52,775 nt of DNA from Deltaproteobacteria bacterium (GTDB taxonomy: Bacteria; Myxococcota_A; UBA796; GCA-2862545). Shown in pieces: positions 1-8,891 of the stretch. Every line of letters begins with the position of its first letter. Positions within the stretch are counted from its first letter, which is position 1. The DNA lies in the NCBI GenBank assembly GCA_016938035.1, contig JAFGVK010000001.1, forward strand, positions 1-52,775, written 5' to 3'. The notes beneath the pieces are model-generated. The model did not search any database. It was given only the letters and a program-made list of their open reading frames with translations, and had not been told where the DNA came from. A program made the translations under genes and the position numbers.

Positions 1-1
1 G

Positions 2-1033
2 GGGAAGAAGGTCCTGGACGGCTCTGGAGCGCAGGTCAGCGGGAGGGCGCACCGAGCTAGAGAAGATTCCGAATCGAGCGACAACTACGTTGACATTCAT
101 CGGAAGTGTGAGCCACTCGTTAGAACCCCCTTTGCGAGAGGCAAGGCCGCAGACGCTACGGGAGAACGCCGATTTTCGTCGCAACGTGCTACGGACGAAC
201 CAGCGTTTTGGGAGAGGCAGCGCAGCGGTGGGACTTTTTACGAGGGGCCCAACCTCTGGTGGACTGAGGTCGCCGGCGGCTCGACCCACCTCGGCGTCCC
301 CGCCGACGTGCGGCGGTGGCTCTCTCTGGATGGAGAGGGGCCCCACCGCGCGCGGCTGGAGGGCTTCTGGGGCGGTCCCCGCGGCTCAGGAGGTGACACG
401 GGGCGCTCTATCGCCCGTCTCGACGACCGGATCGTCGACGTGTGCAGCCACCGCATCACCGCCAAGGGGATGATCCCCGGCACCAGGGGGCAGCGCCAGG
501 AGCTGCTCGCGCGGCTGGTGCTACCCGGGCGGCGCGTCTTTCCCAGGCCCCGGCCCTACGGCGGCATCCTCGAGACGACCTTCGAGAGCCAGTTCCAGCG
601 CGTCCACTGTCCCCTGCGCATCTTCCACCTCGAGGAGGACGGGCGCTGGTTCGCCCGCTGGACCTACGCCATGGAGCGCAGCGAGGAATTTCAGTCCGAC
701 GACTACGGGGTGGGCGCCCTGCGGGAGGTGCGCGACCGGGCCGGCGTGCGCTGGGTGCTGGATTGGGCGGACCTCCACGCCTGGAGACCGGTGGAGGGGT
801 GGCTCGACGGAGCGGATGGTCCCTACGACTCAGTGGCTCACGTGGGCGTCAGCGGGCCGGACCTGTTCACCGTGACCCTGGACGGGCCGCGCTTCAGCGG
901 GGGCGAGCGGGGGGACTCCCAGTCGCTGCGCTGGGTCCCGGGGCGCCGGCTCGAGCTGGGGATCACCGACTACCAGCGGGCGCTGATCGCGGAGGGAATA
1001 AGGCGCGCGATGGCGCGCGAGGGCTTGACCTGA
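2..1033 (+). CDS. Hypothetical protein, 5' end off the left edge
   Basis: I do not recognise this protein. The frame is open from base 2 to the TGA at 1031-1033 and holds no ATG, GTG or TTG before GTG 308, so the gene either begins outside the window or starts at 308 (241 aa). I prefer the longer, partial reading. The translation just upstream of 308 (FYEGPNLWWTEVAGG, then STHLGVPADVRRW) is rich in Trp and Tyr and looks like protein. No signal peptide, membrane segment or known motif is visible. The region has several aromatic-rich stretches (RWFARWTYAMERSEEF; RWVLDWADLHAW). The N-terminal part crosses a 147-bp sequence repeated downstream of cpaB at 28.2 kb. Confidence 0.6.
   Translation, partial: GKKVLDGSGAQVSGRAHRAREDSESSDNYVDIHRKCEPLVRTPFARGKAADATGERRFSSQRATDEPAFWERQRSGGTFYEGPNLWWTEVAGGSTHLGVPADVRRWLSLDGEGPHRARLEGFWGGPRGSGGDTGRSIARLDDRIVDVCSHRITAKGMIPGTRGQRQELLARLVLPGRRVFPRPRPYGGILETTFESQFQRVHCPLRIFHLEEDGRWFARWTYAMERSEEFQSDDYGVGALREVRDRAGVRWVLDWADLHAWRPVEGWLDGADGPYDSVAHVGVSGPDLFTVTLDGPRFSGGERGDSQSLRWVPGRRLELGITDYQRALIAEGIRRAMAREGLT
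108..254 (+). repeat. R2 repeat, copy 1
   Basis: This segment matches 28209-28354 at roughly 88% by hand alignment (about 18 differences, no indel that shifts the frame). Both copies begin GTGAGCCACTCGT and share the block CAGCGTTTTGGGAGAGGCAG. It is less GC-rich than its surroundings. It lies inside the open frame of the partial gene at the left edge, so it may be a coding segment that was duplicated and not an intergenic element. Confidence 0.75.
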
Positions 1034-1118
1034 TCGGCGCCTCGCTCGCTCGCCGCCCTGTACGAGGGCACAGGCCACGCCTGCGGCCCCCGAGGCATCG
1101 TGCCCCGTCCCCCCTACC

Positions 1119-1235
1119 GGATCGGGTCGCGCTGGCGCCCCCCCAAGGGCTTCGTCGGTAGGCCTTGACGTGGGAGGGCCGACGCCTACCCTCCCTCCTC
1201 GCCATTCAGGCGCTCGCCGCCCGCGCGCCACCGAT
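1119..1235 (+). repeat. R3 repeat, copy 1, in the 1034-1256 gap
   Basis: This GC-rich segment sits about 85 bp after a stop codon. It contains GGTCGCGCTGGCGCC, GGGCTTCGTCGGT, GGCCTTGACGTGGGAGGG and CGCTCGCCGCC in that order. The same blocks in the same order recur at 51561-51678, and more loosely at 28425-28525. No coding potential is apparent. The rest of the gap holds nothing else I can name. Confidence 0.6.
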
Positions 1236-1256
1236 CCTGTCGACACGCCTGTAGTC

Positions 1257-2393
1257 TCAGGGCACGGGCGAGAAGCCCGCGTCCGTCACCCTGTACCGCC
1301 GCACATCCCCCCCTGGGTCCACGGTCCACACCCCGTCGCGCACCGTGACGACCTCGTCAGGGCGCAGGGAGAGGGTCTCTGAGGCGCCGGGGAGCACCAC
1401 CAACCTGCTGGGCTCACCGCCTCTGAGCCCGCTCAGAACGGCCTCGTAGCGGGTATCACTGTCCTGGTCCGAGAGGGCGAGCTGGGGCTCGGTCCACCAG
1501 CCGCGCGGGCCCTGGCTCACCACCAGCTCCCACCAGCCCGCCTCGCCGCTGAGCACCAGCCGCTGGGTGTCGCGCTCTGCCGGGGCGCTGAGGGGGTGGC
1601 CGGGGCTCAGGCAGGTGAGCAGCCCGAGGTTGCCCCCCGCGGGGAAGGGCTGCCAGCCGTCCAGCGCGCTCTGGGACCCCAGGCCGGCGGTGGCCCCGCG
1701 GGCATCGGTGACCGGCTCCAGGCGCTCGGTCCACCTGGCGCCCAGCTCCCGGGCGGGGATCTCGGACCTGGTCTTCAGCAGCGCAGTCAGCGCACACGAG
1801 CCGCTCATCCCGGCCAGGGGCGGGAGATCGACGGCGGGGTCCTGTGTGCCCCCGGCGAGGTCGGAGAGGCTGATCTGCCCCACCTGCCCCGCGTGGGCCG
1901 CCGCCAGGGCGGTGAGGCCCCAGGGCGCGTCGGCCGAGGCCCGGACCGCCACAGCGCGGGGGGCGCCGGTGGGCCAGCGCAGCGCCCGGAGCGCCCCGTC
2001 GAGGGCGGCGGAGTCCACCCAGGCGTTCAGCTCCCCGTGCCCCGGGGCGGGGGCGCAGGGCTCCAGCCGGCAGGCGAGCCTGGCGGGGCGGTCGGGGGGC
2101 AGCGCGTCGTAGCCAGGGTGGAGCGAGATCCCGTGGGCGTCCACGCGGAGCTCGGGTCCGCCAGGCAGGGCGGGCGGCGGGGTCAGGGACAGGGTCACCT
2201 CGCGCCCGTCCTGATCGAGCAGGGCGATGGCGCCGCCTTGGCCGTGGAGTGCGTCCAGCGCTGCGCCCGTGGGCCGCCCGGGGGAGAGGCCGAGGCGCTC
2301 CTCGGCGCCCGCCTGTGCGAGCCCTCGCAGCCATGTGACCGGGAGGTCCTGAGGGGGGGCGGCGCACGCGAGAAAGAGCAGGAGCATGGTCAT
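1257..2393 (-). CDS. Predicted lipoprotein of unknown function
   Basis: The product is 378 aa. The ATG at 2393 gives a very short lipoprotein signal (MTMLLLFLAC), with Cys10 as the lipid-accepting residue after a LLFLAC-type lipobox. The mature part is Ala/Pro/Leu-rich with several WW/GWW motifs in the C-terminal third. I recognise no domain. It starts 8 nt after the kinase gene ends and is the last gene of the sucA-sucB operon, so the kinase and this lipoprotein are probably co-expressed. A role as an envelope partner or substrate of that kinase is only inference from position. Confidence 0.7.
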   Translation of the reverse strand: MTMLLLFLACAAPPQDLPVTWLRGLAQAGAEERLGLSPGRPTGAALDALHGQGGAIALLDQDGREVTLSLTPPPALPGGPELRVDAHGISLHPGYDALPPDRPARLACRLEPCAPAPGHGELNAWVDSAALDGALRALRWPTGAPRAVAVRASADAPWGLTALAAAHAGQVGQISLSDLAGGTQDPAVDLPPLAGMSGSCALTALLKTRSEIPARELGARWTERLEPVTDARGATAGLGSQSALDGWQPFPAGGNLGLLTCLSPGHPLSAPAERDTQRLVLSGEAGWWELVVSQGPRGWWTEPQLALSDQDSDTRYEAVLSGLRGGEPSRLVVLPGASETLSLRPDEVVTVRDGVWTVDPGGDVRRYRVTDAGFSPVP

Positions 2394-2401
2394 CCTCGGG
2401 A

Positions 2402-3598
2402 TCAGCGGAGCAGCAGGGCGAGGAGGAGGAGCAGCACGCCCCCAAACAGGGCCGCGCCGCCGAGCACCAGGCTCGCCAGCAGCACCTTGGGGCCGGCGCT
2501 GGGGGGCGCCTGGGCGGTGCGCGTGGCGCTGCCCATGGGGGTAGACCTCGCGGCGGGAGGTTGGGGGGTAGACCTCTCGGCGGGGGGCTGGCGCGCCTCC
2601 GTGTGGGCGCGGGGGGGCGCGGGGCGCTCGGTGGCGATCACCTTGCCGGTGCGGCTCACCTGGTGCCCCTGCAGGCCGTTGGGGATGTCCACCGGCCTGG
2701 GCTCGGGGAAGCGCTGCGCCCGCGCCCACGCGGTGAGGCTCGGCTCGTCGGTGAGTCGCCCGGCCAGGGTGCGGCAGGCCTCGGCCATCCTGCGCGCGGT
2801 GGGGCGCCGCTCACTGGGGTACTGGAGGCAGTCCGCCAGCAGCTCCGTGCCGAGCGGGGGCAGCTCCAGGCGCTCCTCCAGGAACTCCCTGTAGCTCTCG
2901 GTGTCGAAGGCCAGGGCGAGCTGGTAGTCGATCGGGCGCCCCTGGTGTAGCTCCTCGCCGGTGAGGAGCTGGAACAGGGTCACCCCCAAGGCGTACACGT
3001 CCCCCGCGGCGGTGCTCACCCCGAAGGCCAGCAGCTCAGGGGGGCCGTAGCCGGGGGTGAGGAGCACCGCGCCCGCGGCGGTGCGCGCGTGGCGATCCAG
3101 GTCCGGGGCCTTGGCGATCCCGAAGTCGAGGAGGCGCAGCGAGCCGTCGGGGAGCACCCTGATGTTGTCGGGCTTGATGTCCCTGTGAACCAGCCGCAGG
3201 GGCTGTCCGGTCTGCGGGTGGGGCAGGCTCCAGGCGTGGTCGAGGGCCTCCGCGATGCCGGCCACCATCTCGAGCGCCACCCTGGGGGGCAGCAGGGGAG
3301 GGGACACATAGGCGCTCAGGTCGGTGCCGCCGAGAAATTCGGCGACGAAGCTCAGGCGGCCGTCGATCCACGACAGGCGGTGGCCGGTGAGGATTGCGGG
3401 GTGGTTGAGGAGCGCCAGCAGCGCCGCCTCGTCCCGCAGGCGCTTGACCTCGTCGGAGTGGGGGTCGCGCACCCGCAGCACCTTGAGGGCCACCTCGCGT
3501 TGCCCGCCGTCCGGCAGGTGCTCGGTGGCCAGGTAGACCTCACCGTAGCCCCCCTGGCCGAGGGCGTAGCGGATGTCAAAGGCGATGTCAGCGGCCAT
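2402..3598 (-). CDS. Membrane-anchored Hanks-type Ser/Thr protein kinase
   Basis: The product is 398 aa. The kinase domain covers about residues 8-285 and looks catalytically complete: Gly-rich loop GQGGYGEVYL, ATP-binding Lys39 in VALKVL, catalytic loop VHRDIKPDN, metal-binding LLDFGIAK and the activation segment PGYGPPELL. A Pro/Ala/Arg-rich linker follows (about 300-370). The protein ends in one strongly hydrophobic helix (LLASLVLGGAALFGGV and a Leu run), so it is probably tail-anchored with the kinase in the cytoplasm. It is encoded 35 nt downstream of the alcohol dehydrogenase gene and co-directional with sucA-sucB. Kinase control of 2-oxoglutarate metabolism is known in actinobacteria through other proteins; a link here is inferred from the operon only. 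Confidence 0.92.
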   Translation of the reverse strand: MAADIAFDIRYALGQGGYGEVYLATEHLPDGGQREVALKVLRVRDPHSDEVKRLRDEAALLALLNHPAILTGHRLSWIDGRLSFVAEFLGGTDLSAYVSPPLLPPRVALEMVAGIAEALDHAWSLPHPQTGQPLRLVHRDIKPDNIRVLPDGSLRLLDFGIAKAPDLDRHARTAAGAVLLTPGYGPPELLAFGVSTAAGDVYALGVTLFQLLTGEELHQGRPIDYQLALAFDTESYREFLEERLELPPLGTELLADCLQYPSERRPTARRMAEACRTLAGRLTDEPSLTAWARAQRFPEPRPVDIPNGLQGHQVSRTGKVIATERPAPPRAHTEARQPPAERSTPQPPAARSTPMGSATRTAQAPPSAGPKVLLASLVLGGAALFGGVLLLLLALLLR

Positions 3599-3633
3599 GT
3601 CGGGTGCCTCACGCGTTCCAGCGCTGGGAGAGG

Positions 3634-4638
3634 CTATCGCCTGAGGTCCTGCGCCACCACCACCTTGCCCGACACCGCCCTGTTCTCTAGCAGGGCGTGG
3701 GCCTCGCCCAGGGCGCTCATCGGCAGCACCCGGTCGAGCACCGGGCGGAGCTGCCCCCGCTGCACCGCCGCCCACGCCGCGCGCATCTCTCCCATCGAGC
3801 CCATGGTGGACCCCAGCAGCGAGAGCTGCTTGAAGAACAGCCCCCGCAGGTCCAGGCTCACCTGGTGCCCGGAGGTCGCGCCGCAGGTGACCACCGTCCC
3901 GCCCCATTTGGCGGCGCGGACCGAGGCCTCCCAGGTGGCGGCGCCGACGTGCTCCACGACGATGTCCACGCCGCGCTTGCCGCTCCAGCCCCACAGGGCG
4001 CGGGGGGCTTCCTCGTAGGACCAGGCCTCCTCCGCCCCCAGGGCGCGGCAGAGGGCCCGCTTCTCGTCGGTGGAGGCCGTCGCCACCACCCTGGCGCCGA
4101 ACAGGCGGGCGATCTGGATCGCGAAGCTCCCCACACCGCTCGCGCCAGCCTGCACCAGCACCGTGTCGCCGACCTGGACCTTGGCCCGGGTCACCAGCAT
4201 ATGCCACGCGGTCAGCAGGGCCAGGGGCATGGAGGCCGCCTCGGCGGGGTCCAGGGCGCCGAGCGGCAGCAGCGAGGCCTCGGGCACCACCACCGCCTCC
4301 TGGCAGCCCCCGTCCATCCCCTCGCCGCGGATCCGGTAGGCGCGGCACAGGTCGTGGCGCCCCGAGACGCAGGCGTCGCACACCCCGCACGAGACGAAGG
4401 GCACCACCGCCACCGCCTCGCCGGTGTCCTCCCGCACCCCGACGATATCGGAGCCGGGCACCATCGGAAGGGGGAAGTGGTGTCCTGGCACCCCCTTGCG
4501 GACCCACACGTCCAGGTGGTTGAGGCCCACGTGGGTCACCCTCACCCGCACCTCACCGGGGCCTGGCTCGGGGAGCGGGCGCTCCACCGCTGCCAGCACC
4601 TCGGCGCCGCCGTGCCGCTCGATGAGGAGGGCGCGCAT
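3634..4638 (-). CDS. Zinc-type alcohol dehydrogenase / quinone oxidoreductase-like protein
   Basis: The product is 334 aa, the usual size for the medium-chain dehydrogenase family. The N-terminal GroES-like part carries GLNHLDVWVRKG, the structural zinc cluster CGVCDACVSGRHDLC (about 84-98) and GEGMDGG. The nucleotide-binding fold has the glycine motif GASGVGSFAIQIA followed by GARVVATA. It should catalyse NAD(P)-dependent oxidation or reduction of an alcohol or enone; the substrate cannot be read from sequence. The start ATG overlaps the sucB stop codon (TGATG), so translation is probably coupled to sucB. This makes a fixed metabolic link to the TCA-cycle enzyme plausible, though not proven. 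Confidence 0.9.
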   Translation of the reverse strand: MRALLIERHGGAEVLAAVERPLPEPGPGEVRVRVTHVGLNHLDVWVRKGVPGHHFPLPMVPGSDIVGVREDTGEAVAVVPFVSCGVCDACVSGRHDLCRAYRIRGEGMDGGCQEAVVVPEASLLPLGALDPAEAASMPLALLTAWHMLVTRAKVQVGDTVLVQAGASGVGSFAIQIARLFGARVVATASTDEKRALCRALGAEEAWSYEEAPRALWGWSGKRGVDIVVEHVGAATWEASVRAAKWGGTVVTCGATSGHQVSLDLRGLFFKQLSLLGSTMGSMGEMRAAWAAVQRGQLRPVLDRVLPMSALGEAHALLENRAVSGKVVVAQDLRR

Positions 4639-5822
4639 CAGACCTCCAGCAGGATGCGCTCGGGGGACTCCACCGCCTCCTTGATCCGCACCAGGAAGCC
4701 CACCGCCTCGCGCCCGTCCACGATGCGGTGATCGTACGAGAGGGCGATGTACATCATCGGGCGGATCACCACCTGCCCGTCCACCGCCACCGGGCGCTCC
4801 TGCACCCCGTGCATCCCCAGGATGCCCACCTGCGGAGGGTTGAGGATCGGGGTGGAGAGCAGGGAGCCGAAGACCCCGCCGTTAGAGATGGTGAAGCTCC
4901 CATCCTTGAAATCGCCGAGGGTGAGCTTGTTGTCGCGCGCCCGCCTGGCCCGCTCAGCGATCGCCAGCTCCAGCTCGGCGAACGAGAGGCGGTCCGCGTC
5001 GCGGATCACCGGCACCACCAGCCCCTTGGGGCCAGAGACGGCCACGCCCAGGTGGTAGAAGCTCTTGTAGAGGATGTCGTTCCCGTCGATCTCCGCGTTG
5101 ATCGCCGGGAAGGCCTTGAGGGCCTCGATGGTGGCCTTGGCGAAGAAGCTCATGAAACCGAGCTTGATCCCATACTTCTTGACGAAGCGGTCCTGGTGCT
5201 GCTTGCGGAGCTCCATGATCCGCGACAGGTCCACCTCGTTGAAGGTGGTGAGCGTCGCGGTGGTCTGCTGCGACTCCACCAGGCGCCGGGCGATGGTCCG
5301 GCGGAGGGGCGACATGGGCACCCGATCCACGCCCTCTGCGGGGGGGAAGGGGGCCACCTGGGCGACCGCCCCGGTCTGGGCCGCGGGCGCCTCGGGCGCT
5401 GGGGCGGCGGTCACGTCGGCGCTGAGCACCCTGCCCTTGGGCCCGGTGCCCTTCACCGTCGCGAGGTCCACCCCCTGGCGTTGAGCCTGCTGGCGGGCGG
5501 CTGGGCCGGCCTTCACCTGGGGCTGCGCCGCGGGGGCTGGCTGGGGGGCCGAGGCCGCGGAGGGCACGGTCACCTGGGCGCCGCCGGCCTCCGCGATGCG
5601 GGCGACCACCGCGCCGATCGCGATCTCATCGCCCTCTGCGGCGAGCTGCTCGGTCAACACCCCGCTCGCGGGGGAGGGCAGCTCCATCGAGGCCTTGTCG
5701 GAGTCGATCTCTAGCACCGCCTCGCCGGCCTGTACGGTGTCACCGGGGTTCTTCAGCCAGCTGGCCACGAAGACGGAGGTGATCGACTCACCAATCTGGG
5801 GGATGATCAGATCCACGGGCAT
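4638..5822 (-). CDS. sucB: 2-oxoglutarate dehydrogenase E2, dihydrolipoyl succinyltransferase
   Basis: The product is 394 aa. Domain order is a lipoyl domain (about 3-76, lipoyl-accepting Lys43 in [12 protein letters not shown]), an Ala/Pro linker, a peripheral subunit-binding domain ([20 protein letters not shown]) and the catalytic acyltransferase domain ending [16 protein letters not shown] with the active-site His. It transfers the succinyl group from E1 to CoA in the TCA cycle. ATG 5822 overlaps the sucA stop (TGATG), and its own stop overlaps the next gene in the same way. No E3 (dihydrolipoyl dehydrogenase) gene lies in the window, so E3 must be encoded elsewhere. Confidence 0.97.
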   Translation of the reverse strand: MPVDLIIPQIGESITSVFVASWLKNPGDTVQAGEAVLEIDSDKASMELPSPASGVLTEQLAAEGDEIAIGAVVARIAEAGGAQVTVPSAASAPQPAPAAQPQVKAGPAARQQAQRQGVDLATVKGTGPKGRVLSADVTAAPAPEAPAAQTGAVAQVAPFPPAEGVDRVPMSPLRRTIARRLVESQQTTATLTTFNEVDLSRIMELRKQHQDRFVKKYGIKLGFMSFFAKATIEALKAFPAINAEIDGNDILYKSFYHLGVAVSGPKGLVVPVIRDADRLSFAELELAIAERARRARDNKLTLGDFKDGSFTISNGGVFGSLLSTPILNPPQVGILGMHGVQERPVAVDGQVVIRPMMYIALSYDHRIVDGREAVGFLVRIKEAVESPERILLEV

Positions 5823-8617
5823 CAGTGCTCCTCTTCCTGGAGGTCCAGGGCTTGCGCCATCAGGCGCTGCTGCTCGATGACATGCAGACGATGGGAGCCC
5901 GCGGCCGGCGCTGCGGCGGCGGTGCGTCCCGCGTATCGGGGCATCTCCACCTGGGGGAGATGCTCCGCAAACCAGTGGTGGAACGTGGGCCACGCGCCCA
6001 TGTTCCGGGGCTCCTCCTGGCACCACACCACCTCGGTGGAGGCGGGCCAGGCGGCGAGGGCCGCGGCGATCTGCGCGGCGGGGAAGGGGTACAGCAGCTC
6101 CACCCGCACCAGGGCGACCCGGCGCTCATCGCGGCGCGTGCGCTCGTCCAGCAGGTCGTAGTAGACCTTTCCGGAGCACAGCACTACCCGCTCTACCGCG
6201 GCGGGGTCGAGGGGGGCGGGGTCCTGGAGCACCCGCTCGAAGTGCCCGCTGGCGAGCTCCTCTAGCGAGGAGGCCGCGCCTGGGTGGCGGAGCAGGCTCT
6301 TGGGGGTCATGACGATCAGCGGCTTGCGCACCTGCCGCAGGGCCTGGCGGCGGAGCAGGTGCGAGAAGTTGGCCGTGGTCGAGCAGTACGCGACCTGCAG
6401 GTTGTCCTCGGCGCAGAGCTGCAGATAGCGCTCCAGTCGCCCCGAGGAGTGCTCCGGACCCTGCCCCTCGTAGCCGTGGGGGAGGAGCATCACCAGCGAG
6501 GAGAACTGCTTCCACTTGGCCTCGGAGGCGGCGACGAACTGATCGATGATCACCTGGGCGCCGTTGGCAAAATCGCCGAACTGCGCCTCCCACATCACCA
6601 GGGCGTCGGGGTAGTCCATCGAGTAGCCGAACTCGAAGCCCAGCACCCCAGCCTCCGAGAGGGAGGAGTCCACCACCTCGAAGGTGGAGCGGGAGCCGTC
6701 GAGGTGCTGCAGGGGCACGCGCTCGGAATTGTCTCGGATGTCTGTCACCACCGCGTGGCGGTGCGAGAAGGTGCCTCGACCCGAGTCCTGCCCCGAAAGA
6801 CGCACCGGCACCCCGCGCTGCAGCAGGGTAGCGAAGGCGGCCTGCTCACCGAAGGCCCAGTCCAGCCCCTGACCCGCGGCGATCGCCTCGCGCCGCTGCT
6901 CGAACAGGCGCACGATCTTGCGGTGGGCGTGGAAGCCCTCGGGGAGGGAATTGGCCTGGTTGAGCAGGTGGGTGAGGGTCTCGATGGGGAGGGTGGTGTC
7001 CACCTCCTCCTGGATGCCGCCCCGGTACCAGCGCGCCAGGTCGCCCAGGGAGAAGGGGCTGGAGGCGGCGGGCGCCAGGGGCTCTGGCGGCCTAGTGGTC
7101 TGCTCCAGCTGGTCGCGGGCCTCCGCCAGGATCTGCTCCGCCTCTGCCTGGGTGAGGGTGCCGGCGTCCACCAGCCGCCGCGCGAAATTGGCGCGGGGGG
7201 TGGGGCGGGAGCGGATCACCTTGTACATCAGCGGCTGGGTGAACGAGGGCTCGTCCCCCTCGTTGTGGCCGTACCGCCGGTAGCAGTACATGTCGATGAT
7301 CACGTCCCGCTGGAAGCGCCTGCGCCACTCTGCCGCGATCGAGGTCACCGCCGCGACCGCCTGCGGGTCCTCACCGTTGACGTGGAAGACCGGGATGTTG
7401 AGCATCCGGGCCACGTCGGTGGCGTAGGTGGTGGAGCGGGAGCGGGAGGGGGCGGTGGTGAAGCCGATCTGGTTGTTGACGAGGATGCGGACCGTGCCGC
7501 CGGTGGCGTAGCCGTCCAGCTCCGAGAGGTTGAGGGTCTCCATCACCAGGCCCTGCCCCGCGAAGGCGGCGTCTCCGTGGATGGTCACCGGGAGCACGTG
7601 GCGCCGCCCTGTGTCACCCGAGCGGTCCTGCCGCGCCCGGACCCTGCCGGAGACCACCGGGCTGACCGCCTCCAGGTGGGAGGGGTTGAAGGCGAGCTGC
7701 AGGTCGACCGGGTCGCCGAGCAGGGTGCGGACGTTGGTGTTGAAGCCCAGGTGGTACTTCACGTCCTGGAAGTGGCCGTCGCCGAAGGCCCCGCCGAATT
7801 CCTCCAGGATGTCGCCCACTGGCTTCTCGAGGATGTTGGCGAGCACGTTCAGGCGCCCGCGGTGGGCCATGCCCAGCACCACGGTGTGGACGCCGCGGTG
7901 GGCGCTCTGCTCGATCAGCAGGTCGAGGAGGGGGATGAGGGTCTCGGCGCCCTCCAGCGAGAAGCGCTTGGTCCCGGGGAAGCGCCCGTGGATGAGCTGC
8001 TCAAAGGCCTCCGCGTCGGACAGCTTCCGGAGGATGCGCCTGGACTCCTGGGCGTCGAGCACCTGCCCGGTGGCCACGGTCTCCAGCGCCTCGATGACGA
8101 AGTCTCGCTCCTCCAGGTTGTGGATGTGCATGAATTCCGCCCCGATGCTCCCTGCGTAGGCCTTGCGGAGCAGCCGGTAGACCTCTCGCACGGTGGCGAA
8201 GCGCGGCATCCCCATCAGGGGCTCGGTGCGGACGGTGCGATCGAGGTCGTCGTCGGTCAGGCCGTAGTGCGCCAGGGTGAGCTCCGGGTGCGGAGGCCGC
8301 CGCCAGCGGTCCAGCGGGTCCACCGTGGCCTCCAGGTGTCCCCGGACCCGGAAGGCGTGGATCAGGCGGGTGACCGCCCCCTGCTTCTCCGCTGCGTGGA
8401 CCAGCGCCTCGCGTGCCACCCCAGGCCCGGAGGCGGCGGGGTTGAAGATCGAGCGGGCCTCAAAGGACGGGCCCCTCGGTGCTGGGCCGTCCGCCCCCCA
8501 CGCGGCGAACATCGCGGCGAGCTCGGGATCCACGGAGCCGGGATCCTCCCGCCAGGCGCGGTATTGATCGTCGACGTAGGCGGCATTCTCGCCCGTGAGC
8601 AGGCTGGCATGGCGCAT
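5822..8617 (-). CDS. sucA: 2-oxoglutarate dehydrogenase E1
   Basis: The product is 931 aa, typical for SucA. The N-terminus ([20 protein letters not shown]) is the usual E1 leader that docks to E2. The thiamine-diphosphate/Mg motif runs from [18 protein letters not shown] to VNNQIGFTT, and [12 protein letters not shown] and [11 protein letters not shown]-like blocks are present (here [10 protein letters not shown]). It decarboxylates 2-oxoglutarate and passes the succinyl group to the SucB lipoyl arm. It is the first gene of the minus-strand operon. A GGAG ribosome-binding site lies just before the ATG. The 274-bp gap upstream is shared with the divergent thioredoxin-like gene. Confidence 0.97.
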   Translation of the reverse strand: MRHASLLTGENAAYVDDQYRAWREDPGSVDPELAAMFAAWGADGPAPRGPSFEARSIFNPAASGPGVAREALVHAAEKQGAVTRLIHAFRVRGHLEATVDPLDRWRRPPHPELTLAHYGLTDDDLDRTVRTEPLMGMPRFATVREVYRLLRKAYAGSIGAEFMHIHNLEERDFVIEALETVATGQVLDAQESRRILRKLSDAEAFEQLIHGRFPGTKRFSLEGAETLIPLLDLLIEQSAHRGVHTVVLGMAHRGRLNVLANILEKPVGDILEEFGGAFGDGHFQDVKYHLGFNTNVRTLLGDPVDLQLAFNPSHLEAVSPVVSGRVRARQDRSGDTGRRHVLPVTIHGDAAFAGQGLVMETLNLSELDGYATGGTVRILVNNQIGFTTAPSRSRSTTYATDVARMLNIPVFHVNGEDPQAVAAVTSIAAEWRRRFQRDVIIDMYCYRRYGHNEGDEPSFTQPLMYKVIRSRPTPRANFARRLVDAGTLTQAEAEQILAEARDQLEQTTRPPEPLAPAASSPFSLGDLARWYRGGIQEEVDTTLPIETLTHLLNQANSLPEGFHAHRKIVRLFEQRREAIAAGQGLDWAFGEQAAFATLLQRGVPVRLSGQDSGRGTFSHRHAVVTDIRDNSERVPLQHLDGSRSTFEVVDSSLSEAGVLGFEFGYSMDYPDALVMWEAQFGDFANGAQVIIDQFVAASEAKWKQFSSLVMLLPHGYEGQGPEHSSGRLERYLQLCAEDNLQVAYCSTTANFSHLLRRQALRQVRKPLIVMTPKSLLRHPGAASSLEELASGHFERVLQDPAPLDPAAVERVVLCSGKVYYDLLDERTRRDERRVALVRVELLYPFPAAQIAAALAAWPASTEVVWCQEEPRNMGAWPTFHHWFAEHLPQVEMPRYAGRTAAAAPAAGSHRLHVIEQQRLMAQALDLQEEEH

Positions 8618-8766
8618 GACACTCTCCAGACCCCTGCCCTAACCACGTCTGGGCGGGGTGGCGCGCTTTGACGCGCCGGTCGCGTCGGGGCAAGGGCTCC
8701 TCGGGCGGGGGGTATCAGCGGCCACACTTCGGGGGCTCGGCGCGCTCAGCGTGCCGGCGTCGATCG

Positions 8767-8877
8767 CGGTGGCGGCGCCCCACCGCCACCGTGCAGGCGC
8801 CTCGTGGGCTCCGTCAACACTTGTCAGAAGCCAGCTCAGCAGGGCGCAGCACCTCGTGGCTCGCTATACGAGGCGCC
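8767..8877 (+). promoter_or_regulatory. Structured leader between sucA and the thioredoxin-like lipoprotein
   Basis: Three inverted repeats sit in the divergent gap. A 9-bp perfect stem CGGTGGCGG/CCGCCACCG (8767-8775 with 8783-8791) has a 7-nt loop. A 10-bp perfect repeat pairs GGCGCCTCGT (8796-8805) with ACGAGGCGCC (8868-8877). A competing 6-bp stem pairs CCTCGT (8852-8857) with the same ACGAGG. The last arm ends 5 nt before the GGAGG of the downstream gene, so the two pairings are mutually exclusive right at the ribosome-binding site. High GC raises the chance of coincidence. I see no convincing sigma-70 promoter. Confidence 0.35.
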
Positions 8878-8891
8878 AACCCGGAGGTTCC

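Noticed and set aside
90-473. Open frame starting MTFIGSVSHSLEPPL across the R2 repeat
   Set aside because: It overlaps a better coding frame that continues to 1033. Most differences between the two R2 copies are non-silent in this frame.
6284-8671. 795-codon plus-strand frame opposite sucA
   Set aside because: It is the antisense shadow of sucA, with no motif of its own.
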